Positions 1 through 6,685 of a stretch of DNA of 9,630 nucleotides are shown here, in pieces. A program made the position numbers and the translations under genes. Source of the stretch: Oligoflexales bacterium (GTDB lineage Bacteria; Bdellovibrionota_B; Oligoflexia; Oligoflexales; CACXFL01); the NCBI GenBank assembly GCA_028282865.1, contig JANQHA010000454.1, forward strand, positions 1 to 9,630. The letters are read 5' to 3'. Numbering within the stretch: position 1 is the first letter of the stretch; each line of letters begins with the position of its first letter. The notes beneath the pieces were generated by a model, which saw only the letters and a program-made list of their open reading frames with translations, was not told the origin of the DNA and ran no database searches.

Positions 1-613
1 AAGCCCGCACGTACTGCCTTTTCAATGAAAGCCTTCCCACGATATTCACCAAAAAATGAATCAACCAAACCGGCCATAGTGAGTTTGTAGACTGGTAAAC
101 TGAGCCCAGCAGCAGCCCGGCGATAACGGCCCAAAAACTCCAGGTTGAGATACGGCCGTTTGGGCCGACATGCAAGAGACCAAAAAATAGGCTGCCAAAG
201 AAAATACCTGTATAGGGTAGAAGCGCTGCACGAAAAAATAGCTCTTCGGCAATTGCTGATATCAGCGATAAATAAACTAAGCTTAGCCGACTTAAAGGAC
301 CGATGTAAGCGGTAATACTAGCCTTAGCGACTACAAATGATTGCGACCATCCCTCTAAAAGATAGCTTAGGATTAATAAGACACCTGTTGTAAGGCCTAT
401 CATAAGAAATACAGATGCTGCTCCAACCCGTTGAAAAACATCCAAGCTTATTGCCTGGTTTAGGCTTCCGTGGTTATAGTGAGCTATCAGAATACCAATA
501 CCGCCAATTAGTAGATAAAAAACGCTTGAGATGCTAATAAAGGACCAATTTGAGGCCAGATTGTCTATCTTTGCGCGACTGGTTGCAGGGGCTTTTTTTA
601 GGGAAGGTTCCAA
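1..613 (-). CDS. CPBP-family intramembrane metalloprotease (CAAX protease/Abi type), 3' end missing
   Basis: This is a multi-pass inner-membrane protein of the CPBP (CAAX-processing/bacteriocin-protection) glutamyl protease family. Family members cleave substrates inside the membrane, but the substrate here cannot be inferred. The frame is open from a TTG at 613 to the left edge (204 codons seen). All three family motifs are intact: EExxxR at residues 123-128 (EELFFR), FxxxH at 144-148 (FGLLH) and HxxxN at 186-190 (HFLVN). Hydrophobic stretches at about 24-44, 65-85, 100-122, 135-148, 160-177 and 181-194 give the expected membrane layout. The TTG start is chosen because an in-frame TAA lies three codons upstream and an AAGG ribosome site sits nine bases before it. 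That site lies inside an inverted repeat (622-646). Only the extreme C-terminus is missing. It is divergent from the MTHFR gene. Family assignment is confident; function is unknown. Confidence 0.88.
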   Translation of the reverse strand, partial: MEPSLKKAPATSRAKIDNLASNWSFISISSVFYLLIGGIGILIAHYNHGSLNQAISLDVFQRVGAASVFLMIGLTTGVLLILSYLLEGWSQSFVVAKASITAYIGPLSRLSLVYLSLISAIAEELFFRAALLPYTGIFFGSLFFGLLHVGPNGRISTWSFWAVIAGLLLGSVYQSTNSLWPVWLIHFLVNIVGRLSLKRQYVRA

Positions 614-621
614 TATGCTTT

Positions 622-646
622 ACCTTAAGTCAAACAAGCTTAAGGT
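622..646. promoter_or_regulatory. 8-bp perfect inverted repeat covering the ribosome site of the CPBP gene
   Basis: ACCTTAAG (622-629) and CTTAAGGT (639-646) are perfect reverse complements separated by nine bases. On the minus strand the distal arm contains the AAGG ribosome binding site of the CPBP gene, nine bases before its TTG. In mRNA the hairpin would hide that site; as DNA it could equally be an operator for the divergent region. Both roles are inference. Confidence 0.45.
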
Positions 647-687
647 GTTAGCAGAAATATCGGGTAAGGTCCAGGTTTTAGGGTGGT

Positions 688-774
688 ATGCTTACTCTTT
701 ATGTTTGGGTCGTTGGTGCTTCAGCATGGTTAATTTTGTTTGTGAAATACCAATGGATACGTATACTTAATTAA
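688..774 (+). CDS. possible 28-residue single-span membrane peptide
   Basis: ATG at 688 opens a 28-codon frame ending at TAA 772-774. It is bounded upstream by an in-frame TAG at 679-681, so no longer version exists. The predicted peptide begins MLTLYVWVVGASAWLILF and ends with a short basic segment (K and R residues), the pattern of a single transmembrane helix with a positive-inside tail. The purine-rich AGGGTGG directly before the ATG could act as a ribosome site, though its spacing is tight. It lies 35 bp before the MTHFR gene. Against it: a plausible MTHFR promoter overlaps its 3' end, and hydrophobic short frames arise by chance in T-rich intergenic DNA. Unrecognised; treat as a candidate only. 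Confidence 0.25.
   Translation: MLTLYVWVVGASAWLILFVKYQWIRILN
740..767 (+). promoter_or_regulatory. candidate sigma-70 promoter for the MTHFR gene
   Basis: TTGTGA (740-745), a 16-base spacer and TATACT (762-767) match the -35 and -10 consensus at four and five of six positions. Transcription would begin near 774, giving a leader of about 35 bases that contains the GGAG ribosome site at 797-800. No SAM-riboswitch-like or other structured leader is visible, so no RNA-level control of this methionine-pathway gene is suggested. Confidence 0.4.
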
Positions 775-809
775 TATTTTTCTCTTGGAATAAGGCGGAG
801 AAACTTTAT

Positions 810-2582
810 TTGAAAATTATTGATAAGATTAATAGTAGGATTTCCGAGAAACGACCCTTTTTCTCTTTTGAGTTTTTCCCTCCTAAGACCGATGGCGGCG
901 TTCATAACTTGTATAACCGGCTTGAGCGGATGGCTAAGCTGGAACCGACGTTTATAGATTTTACTTGGGGGGCTGGAGGTAGTACAAGTGGGCTAAGTCT
1001 TGAGTTAAGCCGTGTTGTACAGCAGTATTTTGGCGTCGACGTGATGATGCATCTTACCTGCACTCAAATGCCTTTAGATAAAATTCAAGAGACTTTGACT
1101 CAGTGCCAGGAATTTGGCATTCAAAACATTCTTGCTCTTAGAGGGGACCCACCCCAAGGCGGTGGCGAGTGGAAGCCATGTGAAGGTGGCATTGCCTACG
1201 GGTCCGATCTTGTTAAGTATATGAGAAGCCAGTTTGGCGACTATTTTGGAATTGGCGTAGCTGGTTATCCGGAAGGGCACGAACAATCCAGCGATAAAGA
1301 CGAGTGTATCCGTTTTTTAAAGTTAAAAGTTGATAATGGTGCGGACTTTATTGTCACCCAACTGTTTTATGATGTTGAAGAGTTTTTTAATTTCAAAGAG
1401 CGGTGCTTATCGGCTGGGATAACGGTCCCGATTTTACCGGGTATTCTACCGATCCAAAATTATAGTAGTTTCAAAAAATTTAGCGATTTTTTGAAGATTA
1501 AGGTCCCGGATGGAATTACATCGGAGCTTGAGAACATTAGAACTGATGATGAGGCTGTGCAAAAATATGGAATCAAGCTTTGTGCTAAGATGTGTCAGGA
1601 GCTGCTAAATCGTGGTGTTCCTGGTCTTCATTTTTACACTCTGAATTTAGAAAAGTCTGTGACAGCGGTTTTGAAGAATATTGGGCTTATTGATGAATCG
1701 GTTAGCAGCCGAGTCTTGCCCTGGCGTCCCGCTACTGTTGATGGTCGACGTGCTGAAGAGGAAGATGTAAGGCCTATTTTTTGGAGTAACCGTCCCAAAA
1801 GCTATTTAGCTCGGACCATGACCTGGGATAATTTCCCTAACGGTCGTTGGGGCCTGTCGTCTTCCCCGGCTTTTGGAAGGTGGCGTGATCATTATTTATC
1901 TCGCCAAGCAGCAGGAGCATCTGCTCGGCTTGAAAAGTTAAAAAAATCCTTGGGCGAACCCAAGACTTTTGACGATGTCTCACAGGTTTTTATCAATTTT
2001 TGTGACGGCAAGATCGACCAGTTGCCTTGGTGCGAGTTTCCGGTGCAAGCAGAGACGTCTAAAATTGATAATGATTTACATCGAATAAACTCGATGGGTT
2101 ATTTAACGATTAACAGCCAACCTCAAGTCAATGGTGCAGACTCAACCGACCCATATGTCGGCTGGGGAGGGGCAGGTGGGTATGTTTATCAGAAGGCATA
2201 TGTTGAATTTTTTAGCTCACCAGAAAAGCTTGAGGTTATTTTTAAAAAACTTGATAAATTTCCTAGTATTTCATTTAGGGCGGTCAACAAAGAAGGCAAG
2301 ATTTATTCTAACGATAAGAAGCGCACTGAATCAGTAAACGCAGTGACCTGGGGCGTTTTTCCTGGAAAAGAAATCATTCAACCCACGGTGGTAGATAGCG
2401 AAAGCTTTATGATATGGAAAGACGAGGCATTTAAGCTTTGGTTGGATGAATGGGCGTCTTTTTATCCGGTAGGTAGTCAAGCGAATGATTTGATCCAACA
2501 GATTCACGATAATTTTTATTTAGTGAATATTGTAGAGAATGATTATATTAGTGGCGACTTGTTTCGGTTGTTCGATGACTGA
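810..2582 (+). CDS. metF: methylenetetrahydrofolate reductase, eukaryote-type two-domain form
   Basis: It reduces 5,10-methylenetetrahydrofolate to 5-methyltetrahydrofolate, the methyl donor for methionine synthesis, using FAD in the cytoplasm. Residues 1 to about 300 are the MetF barrel: FEFFPP with the catalytic glutamate at E21, ALRGDPP with flavin-contacting D113, VTQLFYD with Q184, and LHFYTLN near the barrel end. A linker (about 301-320) leads to a full C-terminal regulatory domain with EEDVRPIFW, FPNGRWG, LTINSQP, GWGGAGGYVYQKAY, NAVTWGVFPG and IIQPTVVD. Bacterial MetF normally has about 290-300 residues; this one has 590, close to the plant enzyme (about 594), which it also resembles at both ends. 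The serine-rich phosphorylated N-terminal extension of the human enzyme is absent. The TTG start has GGAG nine bases upstream. The gene is intact and ends one base from a convergent gene. Identification is near certain; the regulatory behaviour is not. Confidence 0.96.
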   Translation: MKIIDKINSRISEKRPFFSFEFFPPKTDGGVHNLYNRLERMAKLEPTFIDFTWGAGGSTSGLSLELSRVVQQYFGVDVMMHLTCTQMPLDKIQETLTQCQEFGIQNILALRGDPPQGGGEWKPCEGGIAYGSDLVKYMRSQFGDYFGIGVAGYPEGHEQSSDKDECIRFLKLKVDNGADFIVTQLFYDVEEFFNFKERCLSAGITVPILPGILPIQNYSSFKKFSDFLKIKVPDGITSELENIRTDDEAVQKYGIKLCAKMCQELLNRGVPGLHFYTLNLEKSVTAVLKNIGLIDESVSSRVLPWRPATVDGRRAEEEDVRPIFWSNRPKSYLARTMTWDNFPNGRWGLSSSPAFGRWRDHYLSRQAAGASARLEKLKKSLGEPKTFDDVSQVFINFCDGKIDQLPWCEFPVQAETSKIDNDLHRINSMGYLTINSQPQVNGADSTDPYVGWGGAGGYVYQKAYVEFFSSPEKLEVIFKKLDKFPSISFRAVNKEGKIYSNDKKRTESVNAVTWGVFPGKEIIQPTVVDSESFMIWKDEAFKLWLDEWASFYPVGSQANDLIQQIHDNFYLVNIVENDYISGDLFRLFDD

Positions 2583-2583
2583 A

Positions 2584-3204
2584 CTATCTTTGCTGTGAAA
2601 AACTAATATAGCGCTCGCAGGATACCGGGGTTTCAAGCTGTTTGACTATTATTTTAAGGTAATAAATATCTTTGCCCGGCAATTTGCACATGAATCTATA
2701 TTTAGGGCAGCGTGACTTATACTCGATTGAGATTGGGTAGTTTTTCTTATTTTTTTCTTGAAGTGTTTTAATTGTGAATATTGCTGTTATGCTTGGTTTA
2801 AGTTTTGCAAGCTTTTGTTGGTACTCTGCGAGATCAAGCGAAATTTTTGTTTTTGATCTTCTGAGTTCTTTTAACTGAGTTACGCTAGTATCGATACGAT
2901 TTTTTGCATGATCTCTAGCGTTTAATATTGAGGCATTGTACTCTTTGCTCTGTGCCGCCTTCTTTTTTTTATCATAATCGACTCGGTAAACTTTTATCTG
3001 CTGAGCGAGTTCCCCTTCTTTTTTCGAAAAATGTTTGAGTTGTTTTTTTGCCCGGTAAACTTGGTCGTACCAAGATATGTATTGGCCCGAGATGTTTTTA
3101 CGGCAGAGCTCGCGCAAGGAGACCCCTTCTTCGGTGACTTCAGCTTGCAAAGCTGGCGCTAGTATAAGGTTTAAAGTAACTATTGTTGGATAAAAAAGTC
3201 CCAT
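2584..3204 (-). CDS. exported coiled-coil protein, unrecognised family
   Basis: This 206-residue protein matches no family I recognise. A hydrophobic N-terminus ending in the signal-peptidase motif ALQA (residues 18-21) suggests export to the periplasm, although the short n-region has no Lys or Arg. Residues about 48-137 are highly charged, rich in Lys, Glu, Gln and Ala, and look like a long helix or coiled coil. Residues 138-206 form a compact tail. Four cysteines (34, 166, 173, 196) could form two disulfides if exported. The ATG at 3204 is chosen because an in-frame TAA lies four codons upstream; no clear ribosome site precedes it. It is the last gene of the lipoprotein-barrel operon, 38 bases after the barrel gene, and ends one base from the convergent MTHFR gene. 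A role as a periplasmic spacer for that envelope complex is inference. Confidence 0.75.
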   Translation of the reverse strand: MGLFYPTIVTLNLILAPALQAEVTEEGVSLRELCRKNISGQYISWYDQVYRAKKQLKHFSKKEGELAQQIKVYRVDYDKKKKAAQSKEYNASILNARDHAKNRIDTSVTQLKELRRSKTKISLDLAEYQQKLAKLKPSITAIFTIKTLQEKNKKNYPISIEYKSRCPKYRFMCKLPGKDIYYLKIIVKQLETPVSCERYISFSQQR

Positions 3205-3210
3205 ATCAGG

Positions 3211-3239
3211 ATTTTAAGATATGATTGTTGTTAACACAA
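3211..3239 (-). promoter_or_regulatory. possible internal promoter giving a leaderless mRNA
   Basis: Reading the minus strand, TTGTGT (3239-3234), a 17-base spacer and TAAAAT (3216-3211) resemble a -35/-10 pair, with a good -10 and a weak -35. The -10 ends six bases before the ATG at 3204, so transcription could begin at the start codon itself. That would fit the missing ribosome site. The region is AT-rich, so chance is a real alternative. Confidence 0.25.
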
Positions 3240-3242
3240 GTA

Positions 3243-4634
3243 TTAGTGAACTTTGCGGGACCTTCTCTTTCTTGATTTTTTCTTTTTATGCTTTTTTGTT
3301 AGGTGTCTTTTATATTTCTTTTTAGATTTTTTAGACTTTTTAACTACTTTTTTCTTGGTATTGCTAGCATACGGAGTTGAGAAAAAGCTAGTAAGCGTAA
3401 GCTCGAAATACTTCTCGTTTAGTGAATTTTTTGCTTTGATTGGTAGATGAGCTTTTAGCTGAGCGACCAATGGAATAAAAAATCGGCCTTTTTTGAAAGC
3501 TTCGGTGCTATCTAGTATTACTGCAGGCTCATGAAATAACTGATAGGAGTCTGAGCCTTTAGATAGTTTTTCATAATTCCCCTCTATCGAGCCGCTGTAG
3601 GAATCACGTTGATGTGACTTTACTCCTAAATAGTATTTGGTTTTGAAGAAGTTCATGTTTAGGCCCATCATACCACCGTAGCCGATATCAGCTCCCGGTG
3701 TTAGGGTGACATCTTCGGTTCTATCTGGGCTAACCAGTGATTCCTCTTCTTCAGGCACTCGTTTAGAAACTGTATTGGGTAGGCCATATCCTAGAGTTGC
3801 ATCAGCACCCATATAAAAGGTTTTGCCAAAGACTAGTTTTTGAGAATAAGTATTCGTCAGAACGTAGTAACCTTTGCCTAGACTAACGTCAGTAAGCACA
3901 TTAGGGTCGTCATAGTAACCTGTAGGGATGGTTACAGTCGTCTTTAGTGTTTGGATGGTGGTGTTTCTTCTGGTAACTCGGCTTGAACCACTTAAAATGG
4001 TACCAAACTGAATATCACCTAAGCCTTGGTGTTCCCAGTGCCTTGGATCCTCGTAACCTAGATCAGTAATACCGTCGACAATTTGCTGAGCATTGACATT
4101 CTCTGCCTTGTCTAATCCCGATTTAAGTTCATCAAAAGCCAAATCACCTAGGCGAGACTTTATCTCTGCAGCATTATTTTGCCCTGAGAACTGTATATCG
4201 GCATCTACTGTAACCTCTGTCCATGGTACAAGTAGAAAGCCACTTAAATACTCCCGGATGCCGTAACCGATACCAAACGCTTGGCCGGTAATCTCGGCTT
4301 CGACATCGACCTTTAGGGTACCCAGGTTTATAGTGTTTAATAGGCTGTCGCCGCTGGTGGAGTTTCCATCGAACTTTTTCAATTCATTAGCTAGTTTTTT
4401 GAGGTCGTCCCCACCAGCTCCAGTCAATAGGTTTTGTCCAGAAAAATCTTTAGAAAATGGTGCCCCAAGGGTTTGCAGCTCGCCATTCTCATCGTATTTA
4501 TGAGTTTGGGAATCAAAATACCGGTATCCTAACGTATAAGCTCCAATTCCTTTTGGAAGATTATCAGCTTGTGCGGTAGCTATCTTAGGAACAAGCATAA
4601 ATAAACATGTCATTAAAAAGATGAGGCTTCTCAT
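3243..4634 (-). CDS. outer-membrane beta-barrel protein (MetA/phenol-degradation transporter-like) with Lys/Arg-rich C-terminal tail
   Basis: This 463-residue protein starts at ATG 4634, overlapping the upstream lipoprotein stop as ATGA, with GGAGG nine bases before it. Residues 1-23 form a signal peptide ending AQA. The mature part shows alternating hydrophobic/polar strands with many Gly, Tyr and Thr. GLGDIQFG (205-212) and TIPTGYYDD (235-243) followed by a LGKGYY stretch recall the outer-membrane channel family annotated as MetA-pathway phenol degradation/transporter; that assignment is tentative. The final strand appears to end near FFSTPYAS (417-424). After it comes a 39-residue tail (425-463) with 24 Lys/Arg, three His and no acidic residue, atypical because barrels usually finish on the last aromatic strand. 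Coupled translation suggests a stoichiometric partner for the lipoprotein. A 505-residue version starting at 4760 would bury the signal peptide and is rejected. Confidence 0.82.
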   Translation of the reverse strand: MRSLIFLMTCLFMLVPKIATAQADNLPKGIGAYTLGYRYFDSQTHKYDENGELQTLGAPFSKDFSGQNLLTGAGGDDLKKLANELKKFDGNSTSGDSLLNTINLGTLKVDVEAEITGQAFGIGYGIREYLSGFLLVPWTEVTVDADIQFSGQNNAAEIKSRLGDLAFDELKSGLDKAENVNAQQIVDGITDLGYEDPRHWEHQGLGDIQFGTILSGSSRVTRRNTTIQTLKTTVTIPTGYYDDPNVLTDVSLGKGYYVLTNTYSQKLVFGKTFYMGADATLGYGLPNTVSKRVPEEEESLVSPDRTEDVTLTPGADIGYGGMMGLNMNFFKTKYYLGVKSHQRDSYSGSIEGNYEKLSKGSDSYQLFHEPAVILDSTEAFKKGRFFIPLVAQLKAHLPIKAKNSLNEKYFELTLTSFFSTPYASNTKKKVVKKSKKSKKKYKRHLTKKHKKKKSRKRRSRKVH

Positions 4635-6409
4635 AAGTGATACCCTCCGTCCCAGTTTGATACTGCTGATTGGAGGTTCCTTAAAATATCCTGTAACCAA
4701 GGTGCTTGGTTCAAGTGAGCCGGATACTGAGAGAAGCTTTGAAAGGCGTTTAAAGACCAAATCATTCCTTCTGCAGATGGCTGATAACGCTGACTTCCCA
4801 CCGAATAATCAGCCATGTACTCAGAAGTGAACCAATGAAATAGGCCAATAACTTTCTTGCTAAAGTCAGTGAGCGATCCTGACTGCTTAAGAGTATAAAC
4901 ATCAATATCTGCAAGTGCAGCTAGGGTCTCAGCTGCTTCTGCAAACGGTGGCGGAGTCATATCAGACTGTGAAGTTACTAGTGCAATAGTATTGAGCCTA
5001 TTAGGAACGTTCGGATTTACATAAAGATCCAAAATGGATTGAACCGCTAATCTCATTGCATCTTTTAATATAGAGCGGCTGTCTACGATTTCTTGTAAGA
5101 CTTCTGGCGACAGCTGGTCTTGTTCAGCTGACTCTAGTGCCTTAATCCAAAGGTTTAATGCTCGGGCCATTCTAGCAAGACTTAACATTGACGCTACTGG
5201 TCTATTCCTGTTTGGCTGAGGCGACAAATCGGCAGTTTGGTGAATGACTTTCGGGTCTTTGTCGATGATCGGTCCGTCAAGCAGGGCCGCCATTCCTTTA
5301 AGAAATGCTAATGGTAGAGTATGTGCTTCTGGTGGAAATATTGCAGGCCCACCAGCAAACATCGCGGCTGTAGTTGCCGTACGAGCTGTTGGCCTTAGGT
5401 TCAAATATCCTTGTGCTGCTGAAGCCCAAACACGAGCCTGTTCATCTAGAGATACTGGGGAAGCGCTTCTTTGCCACTGCTCTTTGATACTGGTTGCGAG
5501 TTGAATGGCTTGTCCATTCGGGAAGCTTATAGTGTATTGCCCTGAGACAATACCTGAACGGCCAGTGTCTACTCTAGGGTCAAACTTACCGATCGGTGCA
5601 TTGATACCTTGAGCAGGGTTGAAAGCTAAGCCACCATAAATGGTATTTGAACTCGATTCATCAAGGCCAAATACGTACTTCCACTCTGCCATGGTCATCG
5701 AAGTAGCTAATAGTTGCAGTCCGTGATCACCAAAAGCTAGTGGTGTGGTATTTTTCCAAAGAGCTCCAGTTCCTTGCACTAGCATCCATTTTGATGCTTG
5801 CAAGCCGATGTCCATACTACTTGGAACTTGGGTAGAGTGCTGTCCCGCTCGTATGATGGGGTTTTGAAATAAATCAAAGCCATAATCAACGGCCGTTCCA
5901 ATACTAGTGCCACCAGGAAGGGATGCTTTGAATTTATCGTTTAGACCGCTTTTCACCATCTTAGAAACAGTCGAGTCGGTCATGAAGACATTTAGTAACG
6001 TATTTGAAATGTTGGCGAGTCCTCCAGGAGGAAATGAAAGCAGTGTTCGAAGGATTGAATTGTTCCGCACTTCCTCACGTACTGTCGGTACAAGGATTTG
6101 TGGTAAAGCTCCTCGACTTTTAACGAGAGCTACAAGGTACTGTGCGGTGAATTTCGGCGAGCAATCACAGCCGCCAAGCGCCCATAGCGACGATTCTGAA
6201 AATTGTGTGTTAAACTGCGAAAGTGTATTTTGCGCGAAATTAGCTAGGTTGTTATTATCAGCAAACGGGTTCTCATACATCAGGTTGATATTGGCCGACG
6301 ATTTAGACGATTGATTGTCGTTTCGGTTTTTCTTTTTAGGCTGACAGGCACTGACTACGGCGATAATAAGCAGTGTAGTAGCTAGGTTTTTTTTGATCGC
6401 TAGAAACAT
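4631..6409 (-). CDS. large outer-membrane lipoprotein, unrecognised family
   Basis: The 592-residue product begins with a lipoprotein signal: two Lys, a hydrophobic core and a lipobox VSAC with acylated Cys22. Position +2 is Gln, not Asp, which in enterobacterial rules sends it to the outer membrane. A basic, Asn/Ser-rich linker follows, then a mature domain of about 520 residues with a CDC motif (Cys81, Cys83) in GGCDCSPKF and alternating helical and Gly/Pro-rich stretches, including repeated Ala-rich helices around 345-450. I do not recognise the family. ATG 6409 is preferred over GTG 6463: the longer form would add an 18-residue polar N-terminus before the signal, and the sigma-54 promoter lies across 6463. 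The nearest ribosome-like AAGG is 13 bases upstream, rather far. It heads a three-gene operon, overlapping the barrel gene by ATGA. Likely role (inference): anchored partner of that barrel. Confidence 0.8.
   Translation of the reverse strand: MFLAIKKNLATTLLIIAVVSACQPKKKNRNDNQSSKSSANINLMYENPFADNNNLANFAQNTLSQFNTQFSESSLWALGGCDCSPKFTAQYLVALVKSRGALPQILVPTVREEVRNNSILRTLLSFPPGGLANISNTLLNVFMTDSTVSKMVKSGLNDKFKASLPGGTSIGTAVDYGFDLFQNPIIRAGQHSTQVPSSMDIGLQASKWMLVQGTGALWKNTTPLAFGDHGLQLLATSMTMAEWKYVFGLDESSSNTIYGGLAFNPAQGINAPIGKFDPRVDTGRSGIVSGQYTISFPNGQAIQLATSIKEQWQRSASPVSLDEQARVWASAAQGYLNLRPTARTATTAAMFAGGPAIFPPEAHTLPLAFLKGMAALLDGPIIDKDPKVIHQTADLSPQPNRNRPVASMLSLARMARALNLWIKALESAEQDQLSPEVLQEIVDSRSILKDAMRLAVQSILDLYVNPNVPNRLNTIALVTSQSDMTPPPFAEAAETLAALADIDVYTLKQSGSLTDFSKKVIGLFHWFTSEYMADYSVGSQRYQPSAEGMIWSLNAFQSFSQYPAHLNQAPWLQDILRNLQSAVSNWDGGYHL
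4635..4650 (-). promoter_or_regulatory. strong ribosome binding site fixing the barrel gene start
   Basis: On the minus strand GGAGG followed by nine bases leads to the ATG at 4634. This decides the start of the barrel protein inside the end of the lipoprotein gene, and with the ATGA overlap it supports translational coupling. Confidence 0.8.
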
Positions 6410-6454
6410 TAGGAAATTTACGCCTTTTGAATATGGTTTATTATAGATATATGA

Positions 6455-6470
6455 AGCAAACACTGTGCCA
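6455..6470 (-). promoter_or_regulatory. sigma-54 (-24/-12) promoter of the lipoprotein operon
   Basis: The minus strand reads C-TGGCAC-A-GTGT-TTGCT, matching the RpoN consensus YTGGCACG-N4-TTGCW at every position but one (A for the final G of the -24 box). The GG and GC doublets are exactly 12 bp apart. Transcription would start near 6444, giving a leader of about 35 bases before ATG 6409. A TATAAT at 6445-6440 overlaps the predicted start but has no good -35. Such promoters need an ATP-dependent enhancer-binding protein; none is encoded in the window. Confidence 0.72.
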
Positions 6471-6516
6471 GGATTTATTGGTATAAGTTATTGATTTTAA
6501 AGGTTTTTTAAGGGTG

Positions 6517-6527
6517 TTAGCGGCTAA
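6517..6527. repeat. short palindrome TTAGC-G-GCTAA
   Basis: This 11-bp dyad is centred about 78 bp upstream of the predicted sigma-54 start. It could be a second activator contact point. With no GC-rich stem it is unlikely to be a terminator. Confidence 0.3.
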
Positions 6528-6539
6528 TTTTTCTTCAGG

Positions 6540-6556
6540 TGTCAAGTAATTTGACA
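6540..6556. promoter_or_regulatory. inverted repeat TGTCAA-N5-TTGACA, candidate activator site
   Basis: Perfect 6-bp arms flank GTAAT. The centre (6548) lies about 104 bp upstream of the predicted sigma-54 start, the usual place for an enhancer-binding protein dimer. Each arm is also a perfect outward-facing TTGACA -35 hexamer, but neither has a convincing -10 at 16-18 bp (CGCTAA on the minus side, AAATCA on the plus side), so an operator is favoured over divergent sigma-70 promoters. Confidence 0.45.
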
Positions 6557-6586
6557 GCCCTATTAGCCACCTCAAATCACCAGCTT

Positions 6587-6685
6587 AAATAGGCTATTTT
6601 AGACTGATCTTAGCAGTCTTGGTGCGGCGAAAAGGCCTTCCCTTGAGTATGATATTTGGGTATCGTATTTGGAAATAACTCAAGG
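6587..6685. repeat. cluster of dyads upstream of the 283-residue protein gene
   Basis: Four inverted repeats follow one another: AAATAG-G-CTATTT (6587-6599), AGACTG-N7-CAGTCT (6601-6619), the palindrome AAGGCCTT (6632-6639) and CCTTGAGT (6641-6648) with ACTCAAGG (6678-6685). A TATTTGG direct repeat (6653-6659, 6666-6672) lies inside the last. No convincing promoter is found for the plus-strand operon; TATGAT at 6648-6653 is the best -10 but lacks a -35. The last repeat ends nine bases before the ribosome site and could fold in the leader RNA. Confidence 0.4.

Noticed and set aside
61..252. Minus-strand 63-codon frame
   Set aside because: It is out of phase with the CPBP frame, which carries all three catalytic motifs across the same bases.
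531..770. Plus-strand 79-codon frame
   Set aside because: Its first third is antisense to the CPBP gene and it has no ribosome site or recognisable domain. Only a different frame (688-774) in this area looks peptide-like.
4635..4760. 42-residue N-terminal extension of the barrel protein (start at 4760)
   Set aside because: It would bury the signal peptide and overlap the lipoprotein gene by 130 bp. ATG 4634 has a strong GGAGG and an ATGA overlap.
5907..6314. Plus-strand 135-codon frame
   Set aside because: It lies wholly within the lipoprotein gene on the opposite strand and shows no domain, signal or ribosome site; a shadow frame.
6440..6445. TATAAT as a sigma-70 -10 for the lipoprotein operon
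   Set aside because: No acceptable -35 lies 16-18 bp upstream, while the same area is a nearly perfect -24/-12 promoter. It cannot be fully excluded.
6410..6463. GTG start at 6463 for the lipoprotein
   Set aside because: It adds polar residues before the lipoprotein signal, has no ribosome site, and lies within the sigma-54 promoter, upstream of the predicted transcript start.
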